Below are positions 1 through 7,205 of a DNA stretch of 64,000 nucleotides, one piece after another. Numbering within the stretch: the first letter of the stretch is position 1; each line of letters starts with the position of its first letter. The position numbers were made by a program, and so were the translations under genes. The stretch spans positions 1 to 64,000 of the forward strand of contig CAZIAL010000010.1 of assembly GCA_964536965.1 (NCBI GenBank), given 5' to 3'. The DNA comes from JACMQW01 sp964536965. GTDB lineage: Bacteria > Bdellovibrionota > UBA1018. The notes under the pieces are model-generated. The model had not been told where the DNA came from, made no database searches, and saw only the letters and a list, made by a program, of their open reading frames with translations.

Positions 1-54
1 ACCCGGGTTACTCCCGTGAAAGGGGAGTGTCCTAGGCCTCTAGACGATGGGAAC
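1..54 (-). tRNA. tRNA-Glu (UUC), partial, 3' end outside window
   Basis: Read on the minus strand, the first 54 bases fold as the 5' two thirds of a tRNA. The acceptor strand GTTCCCA starts at 54, then come a D-arm typical of tRNA-Glu and a 5-bp anticodon stem (CTCCC/GGGAG) around the 7-base loop CTTTCAC. The anticodon is TTC, the complement of bases 18-20. The T-arm and 3' acceptor strand lie beyond the window edge. tRNA-Glu(UUC) is normally a target of wobble-uridine modification by Mnm enzymes, one of which seems to be encoded at the other end of this window. Confidence 0.85.
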
Positions 55-154
55 AACCACGCCAAATGACTTGGACGACTATTACCTAACCTAGTCTCTC
101 GGTTTCGGCCAAGCGCATTTTCGTAGAAATTTAACGTTGCGGCGCAGCACTGCA

Positions 155-1081
155 CTATTCCCGGAGAATCTGGCCATTTCCGAGATCGACGGAAACTGGA
201 ATCACGTCCTTGCCGGCGGCCGAGGTCACGAATCCTTCCGAGATCGTTCCGACCTTCACCTTCAGATCGTACTTGTACTTCCCTTCGTCGGTGGTGTTCA
301 GCGAGACCTGGCCGTTCGAAAGTTTCACGACCGTCGTCGCGCTCGGACGTTCGATCTCTACGGCTCCATTGGTTCCCTGGATGTCGATCGCCATCCCTTT
401 CGGAAGCTCCACTTCGCAGTCCACGCCGGCCGCCTTTTCCGCGAGCAGCCCGAAGTGTGGGCCCTTTTCGGAAACGACCATCGAGTCCTGTTCGCCGAAG
501 TACTCACATTCCCAGCGCAGGGTTTCATCGACCGAACGCTTCACTTCGGCTTTGCCATTCGTGAACCGGAGTTGAAATCCGATCTTTCCCGGATTCGGAA
601 TCGGCTTCGATCCCTTGATTTGGCGCGCACCCTTCCCGATCGCATTCGCCGCCATGCGGGTCGTGCCGACCGCGAGGGTCCCCTCTTTGCCGTCGATTTC
701 GATCGTCCCCCCCAAGATGGAGACCCGGTCCTCGGAGATCGACAGAATCGGCGAGAATTTCCAGAGGAGAACCAACAGCGCGAGCACGGAAATCCCGAAG
801 GTCCCGAGGAATCCGACGGTCAGCCACTTCACGATCGGAGATCGCGAAGGCTTGCCCGGCTTCAGGCCACGTTCGAGCAGGTACTTGTTCGCGACGGCTT
901 CCGGCTCGCCGATGCTCTCGAGGACATTCGTGATGTTCCGGGTCGGCTCGCGGTCGAGCGCCTCGAGCACATGGCTCTTCATCTCGGTGACGATCTCGGC
1001 GCGTTCACTCGTTGGAAAGGCCGACAGGGCGCGATCGAGAGCGTTTAAATAGCTTTCCAGTTTCGGATCCAGTTTCCCCAT
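155..1081 (-). CDS. HAAS/DUF1700-like membrane protein with C-terminal beta (DUF4097-like) domain
   Basis: A 308-residue protein. The first ~75 residues form a HAAS-type helical domain (LESYLNALDRALSAFPTSER, then a GEPEAVANKYLLERG-like end). One transmembrane helix follows at about 85-107. The rest is a beta-rich exported part with short repeats (DIQGTNGAVEIERP, KLSNGQVSLNT) resembling DUF4097/toast-rack adhesin-like domains. HAAS domains typically sit in membrane proteins encoded beside PadR regulators. The ATG at 1081 is chosen because it lies 4 bp after the PadR stop; a longer reading frame upstream only runs through padR in another frame. The pair is probably an envelope-sensing unit (inference). 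Confidence 0.7.
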   Translation of the reverse strand: MGKLDPKLESYLNALDRALSAFPTSERAEIVTEMKSHVLEALDREPTRNITNVLESIGEPEAVANKYLLERGLKPGKPSRSPIVKWLTVGFLGTFGISVLALLVLLWKFSPILSISEDRVSILGGTIEIDGKEGTLAVGTTRMAANAIGKGARQIKGSKPIPNPGKIGFQLRFTNGKAEVKRSVDETLRWECEYFGEQDSMVVSEKGPHFGLLAEKAAGVDCEVELPKGMAIDIQGTNGAVEIERPSATTVVKLSNGQVSLNTTDEGKYKYDLKVKVGTISEGFVTSAAGKDVIPVSVDLGNGQILRE

Positions 1082-1085
1082 TTCG

Positions 1086-1427
1086 TCATTCCTTCTGTTT
1101 GGAGGCCCGCCCGAGGGCGGCAACCATGCGTTTAAATTCGGCGTCCATCGTCTCGAGCAGCCGAGTGCCCGTAGCGGTGAGGCTGTAAAATTTACGAGGA
1201 TGGCCGCGATTTCCCTCGGTCTCCCAGGCGGCCGAAAGAAGGCCATCCGTGGTCATGCGGCTCAACATCGGGTAAAGAGTCCCCTCTTTCACGTCGATCT
1301 CGAGTTCACCCAGACGGTCGAGAAGGTCGAAGCCATACAACCGGCCGTGCCGCTTCAGCAGGACCAGGAGACAGAGCTCCAGGTACCCCTTCCGAATCTG
1401 CGTCTTCCAGTTATCGAGTTCGCTCAT
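1086..1427 (-). CDS. PadR-family transcriptional regulator
   Basis: About 113 residues. It shows the PadR winged-helix pattern: KGYLELCLLVLLKRHGRLYG, then GLLSAAWETEGNRGHPRKFY leading to the wing and the dimerising C-terminal helix. Canonical PadR residues such as EGTLYPMLSRM and GHPRKFYSLT are present. The ATG at 1427 (MSELDNW) is preferred over the in-frame ATGs at 1451/1448, because those lie inside an inverted repeat that looks like the operator. It is co-transcribed with the HAAS membrane protein downstream (4-bp gap), the usual PadR-HAAS arrangement. It probably represses its own operon. Confidence 0.85.
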   Translation of the reverse strand: MSELDNWKTQIRKGYLELCLLVLLKRHGRLYGFDLLDRLGELEIDVKEGTLYPMLSRMTTDGLLSAAWETEGNRGHPRKFYSLTATGTRLLETMDAEFKRMVAALGRASKQKE

Positions 1428-1449
1428 GCCGTCGCCTGCCCCATACATC

Positions 1450-1470
1450 ATACCTAGCCATACAAGGTAT
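1450..1470 (-). promoter_or_regulatory. inverted repeat, candidate PadR operator
   Basis: Perfect 6-bp arms ATACCT (1450-1455) and AGGTAT (1465-1470) are separated by 9 bp, immediately upstream of the chosen padR start. PadR proteins bind dyads with similar spacing in their own promoters, so autoregulation is a reasonable inference. No binding data can be derived from sequence alone. Confidence 0.45.
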
Positions 1471-1516
1471 CATGTCGCAAGCAAAAAAGGGACAGCGCCC
1501 AGGCGATCGGGGAAGG

Positions 1517-1774
1517 CTAGCCGCGCAGACTGGCGAGCTGGTCCTTCTTGTCGAGGGCGTCCAGATCGCTAAACCCGCCGATCAGTCTTTCGCCGTGAAG
1601 AATCTGCGGCATCGTCTTCATGCCGGTCTTTTTCTCGAGGGCTTCCCACTGGGAATCATCGTCCATCGGAACGCGAATTTCTTCGTAAGGCACGCCTCGC
1701 TGTTTCAGCAGGCTTTTCGCGCGCTCGCAGAAAGGGCAGTGGTCCATCGTGTAAACGGTAACTTTTCCGGCCAT
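1517..1774 (-). CDS. grxC: glutaredoxin, dithiol Grx3 type
   Basis: An 85-residue thioredoxin-fold protein with the CPFC redox motif near residue 13 (MDHCPFCERAKSLLKQRGV), the cis-Pro segment TMPQI and the GG(F)SDL glutathione-binding end. It reduces protein and mixed disulfides with glutathione in the cytoplasm. Length and layout match bacterial GrxC. A frataxin gene follows upstream on the same strand with a 55-bp gap, so the two could share a transcript tied to redox and iron-sulfur homeostasis. Confidence 0.9.
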   Translation of the reverse strand: MAGKVTVYTMDHCPFCERAKSLLKQRGVPYEEIRVPMDDDSQWEALEKKTGMKTMPQILHGERLIGGFSDLDALDKKDQLASLRG

Positions 1775-1829
1775 AGATTCTCCAGTCGTGTGCAGTCGAG
1801 CCGCGACCCCCGAAAAATGAGGGCGAAAT

Positions 1830-2168
1830 TCAGAACGTCAACTCAAGCCCCGTCGCTTCACGCAGAAACTTCCGCAGGAACGCGATCGGCTCGATCCCTT
1901 CGCCGCGATCGTCGCGCCACTCGCCGAGTTCGTGATCGTAGTCGAAATGGTACGCGATTCCTTTCGATGCAAGCGCCATCCAGAGCTGTTCGACCGAAGG
2001 CTGCGCGCTCAGAATACACTTCTGCCCCCCGGGAAAAACGATGGTCAACGCGCCGAACTGAACGCTGCACTCGGCGACGTCCGGATCCACCTCGTCGAAC
2101 GCCTTTTCGACACGATCCAGTGTCTTTTTAATGACGCTACGATACTGCGCTTCATCACGAAACTTCAT
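1830..2168 (-). CDS. cyaY: CyaY/frataxin-like iron-binding protein
   Basis: A 112-residue protein. An acidic N-terminal helix (DRVEKAFDEVDPDVAE) is followed by a beta-sheet (ALTIVFPGGQKCILSAQPSVEQLW) and the conserved segment YHFDYDHELGEWRDDRGEG, then a final helix. This is the alpha-beta sandwich pattern of frataxin/CyaY, which modulates cysteine desulfurase during Fe-S cluster assembly. The Gln-Leu-Trp segment on the sheet matches the conserved QxxW family pattern. No isc genes are next to it in this window. Confidence 0.82.
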   Translation of the reverse strand: MKFRDEAQYRSVIKKTLDRVEKAFDEVDPDVAECSVQFGALTIVFPGGQKCILSAQPSVEQLWMALASKGIAYHFDYDHELGEWRDDRGEGIEPIAFLRKFLREATGLELTF

Positions 2169-2281
2169 GCTCCAGCTTTCCCACGAATCCTCTTTCGCGA
2201 AAACCTCTTTCGAGGGTCGTCTCGGCCCTATAGACTAATCCCCTAACCCCGGCTTCTATCTAGCCCTTTCTCGGAGAAATG

Positions 2282-2800
2282 ATGGCCCATTCCACGATCA
2301 CCGCGACCCAGAACTGCCCTTGCACCTCGGGCAAAACCTTCGAAAAATGTTGCCAGCCGATTCTGAAGGGTTCGCTGAAGGCCAAGACCGCCGAGGAGCT
2401 GCTGCGCGCGCGCTACTCCGCTTTCGTCGTGGGGGAAATCGACTTCATCCTCGCGTCCCACCATTCGGAGACGCGCTCCGAGGTCGACCGGAAGGAAATC
2501 GAAGAGTGGTCCCGCACCGCGACCTGGAAAGGACTCGAAGTTCTCCAGAAAGAAGCCGGCGGGGAGAAAGACACGACCGGCGTACTGATCTTCCACGCAA
2601 AGTATGCGACGGACGGTGAAGACCAGAATCATTACGAGCGCAGTGTCTTCGAAAAAGAAAACGGCGAATGGAAGTTCCACGACGCCCAGCCTCTTCGTAC
2701 CGGCCCGTACGTCCGCGAAGAGCCCAAAGTCGGACGCAACGACCCGTGCACTTGCGGGAGCGGAAAAAAATATAAAAAATGCCACGGCGTCGACGCTTGA
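2282..2800 (+). CDS. ychJ: YchJ-family protein with two SEC-C zinc motifs
   Basis: About 172 residues. An N-terminal CPCTSGKTFEKCC and a C-terminal NDPCTCGSGKKYKKCHG are both SEC-C zinc-binding motifs. They flank a NTF2-like/cystatin-like core with LLRARYSAFVVGEIDFIL and the TWKGLEVL segment typical of YchJ. Two consecutive ATGs occur at 2279 and 2282; the second is preferred because GGAG ends at 2276, leaving 5 bp. The molecular role of YchJ proteins is not established. SEC-C motifs are shared with SecA, but nothing here ties this protein to secretion. Confidence 0.85.
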   Translation: MAHSTITATQNCPCTSGKTFEKCCQPILKGSLKAKTAEELLRARYSAFVVGEIDFILASHHSETRSEVDRKEIEEWSRTATWKGLEVLQKEAGGEKDTTGVLIFHAKYATDGEDQNHYERSVFEKENGEWKFHDAQPLRTGPYVREEPKVGRNDPCTCGSGKKYKKCHGVDA

Positions 2801-2857
2801 AGTGATCCGCCGCACGACGCGGCCGACTCCCTAAACCGACGAAAGGTCGGCGACTGA

Positions 2858-3466
2858 ATGGAAAAGTTTTTCGAACGCATGAAGAATTACGCAGACAGGT
2901 GGTGGTACCTGCCACTGGTCTGTCTGCTCGCGATCGTCGACCTTTTCGTCCTCTTCATTCCGACCGAGGGCATGATCGTCACGACTTCGATGATGCGCCC
3001 AAGGCGCTGGGTTCGGACCGCCTTCTTCGTCACCCTCGCCTCGACCGTGGGAGCTTCGATTCTCGCGTTTCTCACCTACACCTACGGAGAACCTTTCGTC
3101 ACCTGGATCGCGGGCGAGAACTTCTTCGCCTCCGCGACCTGGATAAAGATGGACGGCTGGATCAAGAATTACGGCTTCTGGGGCCTCTGGTTCATCGCGA
3201 TCGGCCCCCTACCGCAACAGCCGGCGATTCTGCTCTGCGCGCTCGCACAGATGCCGATTCCGGAAATCGCGCTCGGCGTCTGGCTCGGCCGCGCGCCGAA
3301 GTATTTCGTCTTCTCCTATATCGCGACGAAGGGCCCCGACTGGCTGAAGAAGAACTTCGGTCCGGAGATCGAGAACCTGAAAATGAACTGGCCGGGGAAG
3401 AAGAAAAACGATTCACCGCAGACAAAGAAGAATGCTGCGGTTTCGGAAGATACGCCGACGCCCTGA
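2858..3466 (+). CDS. YqaA-like/SNARE-associated (VTT) inner-membrane protein
   Basis: A 202-residue membrane protein with hydrophobic segments around residues 15-38, 50-75 and 105-150 and a charged, lysine-rich C-terminal tail. The layout (FIPTEGMIV, YGFWGLWFIAIGPLPQQPA, a final segment ending in YIATKGPDWLKK) matches YqaA, a short relative of the DedA/VTT membrane proteins. Members of the wider superfamily handle membrane lipid transport, but this subgroup lacks a defined substrate. It follows the YchJ-like gene by 57 bp on the same strand. Confidence 0.65.
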   Translation: MEKFFERMKNYADRWWYLPLVCLLAIVDLFVLFIPTEGMIVTTSMMRPRRWVRTAFFVTLASTVGASILAFLTYTYGEPFVTWIAGENFFASATWIKMDGWIKNYGFWGLWFIAIGPLPQQPAILLCALAQMPIPEIALGVWLGRAPKYFVFSYIATKGPDWLKKNFGPEIENLKMNWPGKKKNDSPQTKKNAAVSEDTPTP

Positions 3467-3519
3467 CCGACGCCCGACCGGACGGGAAGATCGGATCGAA
3501 GCCGAAACTCGAAGGTCAG

Positions 3520-4296
3520 CTAGATTCCCTGATCGGACTTCATCTCGCGAGTCGGGCTAAAATTACGGGGGTCCAGACCCCGATCGCGAATCGCTTCTTC
3601 AAGTTTTACGAGTCCTTGATTCGAAACATCGCTTGGGTCGACTCGATCATTTTGTCCGATCGCACCTGGACACGCGTCCAGGCCGTCCCGATATTTCTGG
3701 GCCTTGGCCTCACACCGGTCCATCATTCCCGGGAGTTCTTTATTCCATTCGCGAACGAAGCTCTTCGCGCTGCAGTCATAGCAGTTAAAATAAGAGCGCT
3801 CTTCGCTACGAATGATCTCGCGTCTTCCGTTCTCTTTATAAACCAGCGTAAACCGCACTCCGTCCGGATTCGAGTTCAGAATTTCGAACTCGCTTTCGGA
3901 ACCGACTCCCCCGTGCTGGTGGGCGACCTTTTCGCAGCGAACGCTGACCAAACAGATCGAAACGGGAATCGCTTCCTTCTTCGCGGCCACGGGTCTCGGC
4001 TTCTGGGCCAGACAAGTCATCTGAACATTCAGATCCTGCGAAACTTTCGCGCAAGCGGCGATCGCCGCCGCGCTCAGCCGACTCTTAAAACAGGATTTCA
4101 GAAACGCATTGTTCTGGCTCGCGGCCCCGCAAGCGCTGATCTGGGTCACAGAGTAAGCGTGCTCCAGGCAAGCGTTCACGACGCTTGAAACCTTACTCAC
4201 CTTGCCACAGGCACGAATGATTTCCGTACTGGGATCGGCGTGCGCGACGGTCGCGCCCAAAGAAAGCAGGATCACCAGCAATAGACTTTTCGGCAT
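3520..4296 (-). CDS. exported protein with N-terminal cysteine-pair repeats
   Basis: A 258-residue protein with a clear signal peptide (MPKSLLLVILLSLGATVAHA, cut after AHA). After it, three degenerate units of about 25 residues each open with Ala-Cys and carry a second Cys about 13 residues on (ACGKVS...NACL; ACGAAS...KSCF; ACAKVS...MTCL). A globular part with further Cys pairs (VRCEK, FNCYDCSAKSF) follows. I do not recognise a named family. The even cysteine count and export signal suggest periplasmic disulfide bonding. It is a single-gene unit, convergent with the YqaA-like gene. Confidence 0.6.
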   Translation of the reverse strand: MPKSLLLVILLSLGATVAHADPSTEIIRACGKVSKVSSVVNACLEHAYSVTQISACGAASQNNAFLKSCFKSRLSAAAIAACAKVSQDLNVQMTCLAQKPRPVAAKKEAIPVSICLVSVRCEKVAHQHGGVGSESEFEILNSNPDGVRFTLVYKENGRREIIRSEERSYFNCYDCSAKSFVREWNKELPGMMDRCEAKAQKYRDGLDACPGAIGQNDRVDPSDVSNQGLVKLEEAIRDRGLDPRNFSPTREMKSDQGI

Positions 4297-4401
4297 GGAA
4301 CGGATTCTCCCGAAGAACTCGTCGGTTCCATATTCGATAAACTAAAGCGGGGCGGGCCGTCGAATACTTGGCGATTTGGATCGTGCGGAAAGCCCCCAGC
4401 C

Positions 4402-5598
4402 CTAGAGCGAGACGATCTTGATCTTCTTCCCGTCGACCGACAGCGCGCGTCGCCCCTGAAGGAGCGCGAGCAGCTCGCCCCCGATCAGCCGCGCGGATTC
4501 CGCGGAAAGCAGCTTCTTCGCGACCCATTCGTCAGGATGCGAGACCTTTTCCCGCAGCAGCGGGAGGAGCTGACCCGCAGTCAGAAGGTGCTTCATCGCG
4601 ATCCGTTCGCGATCCGCCAGAATTCCGAGGTAAGTTTTCATCAGATCGAGCGTCTGGCTCTCTTCCCCGGAGGCATGCTCCATCCGCGCCGTTTCGGCCG
4701 GGCGCTTGGTATCTTTCGAATCCGCGCCGTTTCGGATCGCTTCGAGGATCTTTTCGCCGCTGACCTTCATTTCGCCCTTGTTTAGGCCGCGAAACGCCGC
4801 GAGATGGTCGAGATCTTTCGGTTTCACGTTCGCCAGATCGAGCAGAACCTGATCATCGGCGATCCAGCGGCGCGGCAGGTTCAGCGAACGAACGCGATCC
4901 TCGCGCCATTTCATCAGTTCGACCAGCGTGGCGAAGGTCTTCTGGTCCATGCGCCCGCTCTTGGCGAGCTTCTGCGCGAGTCCGACTGGATCCGGCTGAT
5001 AAAGCGCCACATCTTCCCATTTCGCCGAAAGCTCGAGCGCCCATTCCTTACGACCCACGGTCTCGAGCCGCGAGATCAGATTCTCGGCGGCCGTGACCAG
5101 GAATTCGACGTCCGCATGGGCGTACTCGATCAGCTGCGCGGGCAGCGGGCGCGCGGCCCAGTTGGTGCGGGCATGTCCCTTCTTTAAATTGACGTCGAGA
5201 ACCGCCTTCAGCAGATTTCCGAGCCCGATCCCGTCTCCAAACCCGCAGAGGGCTGCCCCGACCGCGGTGTCGAACGAAGGTTTCGCAACCACTTCGTAGC
5301 TCGTATAAAGACATTCCTGATCACCCTGCGCGGCGTGCAGGATTTTCAGGATCTTCGGGTTCTCGAAAACATCCAGCAGCGGTCTCAACCCGGGGGCGTT
5401 CTTGCCTCGAAACGCCTGGGCATCGACGAGCCACGACTGCTCGCGCGTCGCGACCTGGATGAGTTCGACCGAGGGATAGAATGTATTCTCGCGGATGAAC
5501 TCGGTATCGAAAGCGATGATCGAATGCTTCGAAAGTTCAGCCGCCAGTTCCGTGATTTCGGCCGGTGTTTTCAACGGCTCAGAGAGGGTCTTCTTCAT
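4402..5598 (-). CDS. rnd: ribonuclease D
   Basis: A 398-residue 3'-5' exoribonuclease. The DEDDy catalytic domain occupies the first ~175 residues: FDTEF (Exo I), KILHAAQGDQECLY (Exo II), and YAHADVEFL (Exo III, with the Tyr and Asp of DEDDy). An HRDC domain follows at about 205-290 (LMKWREDRVRSLNLPRRWI... LAAFRGLNKGEMK), and a second weaker HRDC-like helical region makes up the C-terminus. RNase D trims tRNA and other stable RNA 3' ends. Length is normal for the family. It appears monocistronic. Confidence 0.92.
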   Translation of the reverse strand: MKKTLSEPLKTPAEITELAAELSKHSIIAFDTEFIRENTFYPSVELIQVATREQSWLVDAQAFRGKNAPGLRPLLDVFENPKILKILHAAQGDQECLYTSYEVVAKPSFDTAVGAALCGFGDGIGLGNLLKAVLDVNLKKGHARTNWAARPLPAQLIEYAHADVEFLVTAAENLISRLETVGRKEWALELSAKWEDVALYQPDPVGLAQKLAKSGRMDQKTFATLVELMKWREDRVRSLNLPRRWIADDQVLLDLANVKPKDLDHLAAFRGLNKGEMKVSGEKILEAIRNGADSKDTKRPAETARMEHASGEESQTLDLMKTYLGILADRERIAMKHLLTAGQLLPLLREKVSHPDEWVAKKLLSAESARLIGGELLALLQGRRALSVDGKKIKIVSL

Positions 5599-5660
5599 GA
5601 ATCCCTAACTTAATGCCACGTTCCGCGACAGAACGAAAGCCGCCAACCACCGATTCCGAC

Positions 5661-6341
5661 TCAGAATTCGCCGTTACGCTCGCGGCATTCTTCCAGGCTG
5701 CGGCAAGGGCGCCAGCGGGTGATCCGATCGTCTTCCAGGCGGGAACGGTTCGAACCGTTCCTGTTCACCTTGCGACCGTGCCGGCCGCTTCCGCCGCCGC
5801 CCTCGATTTCGCCTTCCCAAGCACCTGGTGCGGCGTCGTCGAATCCAGCCAGGTGGCCGTCAAACATCAGAAAGCCATGTTCATGGTCGGGATCGCGATC
5901 GCCTGGATTGTAGTGAACCCAGTGGACGATCGCGCCGTCCGGCGAAGCTTTGTAACCGCCGCCGTCTTTAAAGGAGTTGATGAATTCTCCGCAAACGACG
6001 ATTTCATCGCCGATGCGAACCGGGGGGAGGTCACCGAATTCCGGGCTGACATTGTAAACCATCTCGAGGGTATCGGTGGTATTCGATCCGATCAGGATCG
6101 AGAAGCGCTCGTGGCCACCCACCCGTTTAGGCACGGTGATGACTTTACCCGAAACGAAGGCACGCGCCTTGAACTGATTCGGTTTTTCTTCCTTCATGCG
6201 AAGGACTCGTTCGTTATCGATTTCGAGGGACTCACTGCGGTCGAAGCAGAGCGGCGTCTTTGCGTTCGAGAGGTAGGCGTGGGCGGAAGGAATAAAACCA
6301 ACTACAGACGAAAAGACGATCGAGACGAGAACCGACAGCAT
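5661..6341 (-). CDS. exported DUF3465-like protein
   Basis: About 226 residues. A signal peptide starts at MLSVLVSIVFSSVVGF and ends near SAHA. The core has an OB-like pattern: VSGKVITVPKRVGGHERFSI, then VRIGDEIVVCGEF, then AIVHWVHYNPGDRDPDHEHG and a GF...DGHLAG ending. This matches the DUF3465 pattern of a GVIHWTHHDP-like motif followed by H-x-GW. The Gly-rich, Arg-rich C-terminal ~60 residues are not part of that family. The ATG at 6341 is used because it begins the signal peptide and has a purine-rich upstream stretch. Function unknown. Confidence 0.6.
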   Translation of the reverse strand: MLSVLVSIVFSSVVGFIPSAHAYLSNAKTPLCFDRSESLEIDNERVLRMKEEKPNQFKARAFVSGKVITVPKRVGGHERFSILIGSNTTDTLEMVYNVSPEFGDLPPVRIGDEIVVCGEFINSFKDGGGYKASPDGAIVHWVHYNPGDRDPDHEHGFLMFDGHLAGFDDAAPGAWEGEIEGGGGSGRHGRKVNRNGSNRSRLEDDRITRWRPCRSLEECRERNGEF

Positions 6342-6508
6342 CGTTACCCCCGGGGGACTGAGTTGTAGGAGACCCAATCGAGGTACCGTGCGATTGCTAA
6401 ACTCGGCAATCTGAAAGCCATTTTCGGATGGTCAGGATTTGATTAGGAGCGAATGCGTTATGGACAAACGCAAATCACGCTTGGCGTTACATCGCACCCG
6501 TTCGAGCA

Positions 6509-7045
6509 CTAAGCAGCGGAGACGCTGGAGCCGGGAGCGAGCCGGATTTTGAAGATGCGAATGCGCACCTGAACTCCGGGGCCGGAGAGAATGAAGTCTT
6601 CCAGATGCGGATCTTCGCGGAATTTCGCGAGTGCGAAATTCGCGATGACTTCGGCGGCTTCTTTTTCCTGCTGCCGAAACTGCTCGATTTTCATTTTCGA
6701 ACGGAGCCATGCCACGCCATGGGATTGAACTTCCGGGCGCACGGCTTTCTGACAAAGCAGATCTTCGACATAGTCGCCGAATTCCGTGTCTTCCCTCTCC
6801 GAACGAGCACGAAACTCATAGACGGACTGCAGCGGAAATGGGTTTCCGGATTGGATCGCCTGCTCAAGCGCCGTGATCTCGCGTTCATCGGAGAAGGTTT
6901 CCACCCACTGGACCACCGTTTCTCCATCGGTCAGAACGCGCGCGGATTTCGCGCTCACCGCCAACGACTCGACCCGACGCTCTTCCTCGGAAGCGAGGAC
7001 CACGGCGACGGTTCCAATTTTGAGAGCGGTGGGAGGGTTTTCCAT
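6509..7045 (-). CDS. hypothetical cytoplasmic protein
   Basis: A 178-residue protein, acidic and charged, without signal peptide or membrane helix. The N-terminal ~60 residues look like a small beta domain (ALKIGTVAVVLASEEERRVESL...). The middle is predicted helical (IEQFRQQEKEAAEVIANFALAKF) and the C-terminus returns to strand-like sequence (VQVRIRIFKIRL). I do not recognise the family. The frame has good coding character and its neighbours' shadow frames do not explain it. It is divergent from dinG, with a 160-bp gap that would hold both promoters. Confidence 0.55.
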   Translation of the reverse strand: MENPPTALKIGTVAVVLASEEERRVESLAVSAKSARVLTDGETVVQWVETFSDEREITALEQAIQSGNPFPLQSVYEFRARSEREDTEFGDYVEDLLCQKAVRPEVQSHGVAWLRSKMKIEQFRQQEKEAAEVIANFALAKFREDPHLEDFILSGPGVQVRIRIFKIRLAPGSSVSAA

Positions 7046-7205
7046 AAGAGTGATCTGTGTACCTTCTGCTGCCTTCTGGATACTTATCGGAACTCGCTAA
7101 TACTCGACCAATTTGCTTAACAATATAAACCCCCTCAGGACGCGCCGTGTAAGCCTTTCTTTTCCCAAGGGTTTTTGAGACACCGCCCCGTCAGAGGAAC
7201 GCGAC

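Noticed and set aside
155..1246. 363-codon version of the HAAS protein with N-terminal extension
   Set aside because: The first 55 codons overlap padR in another frame; the ATG at 1081 fits the operon spacing.
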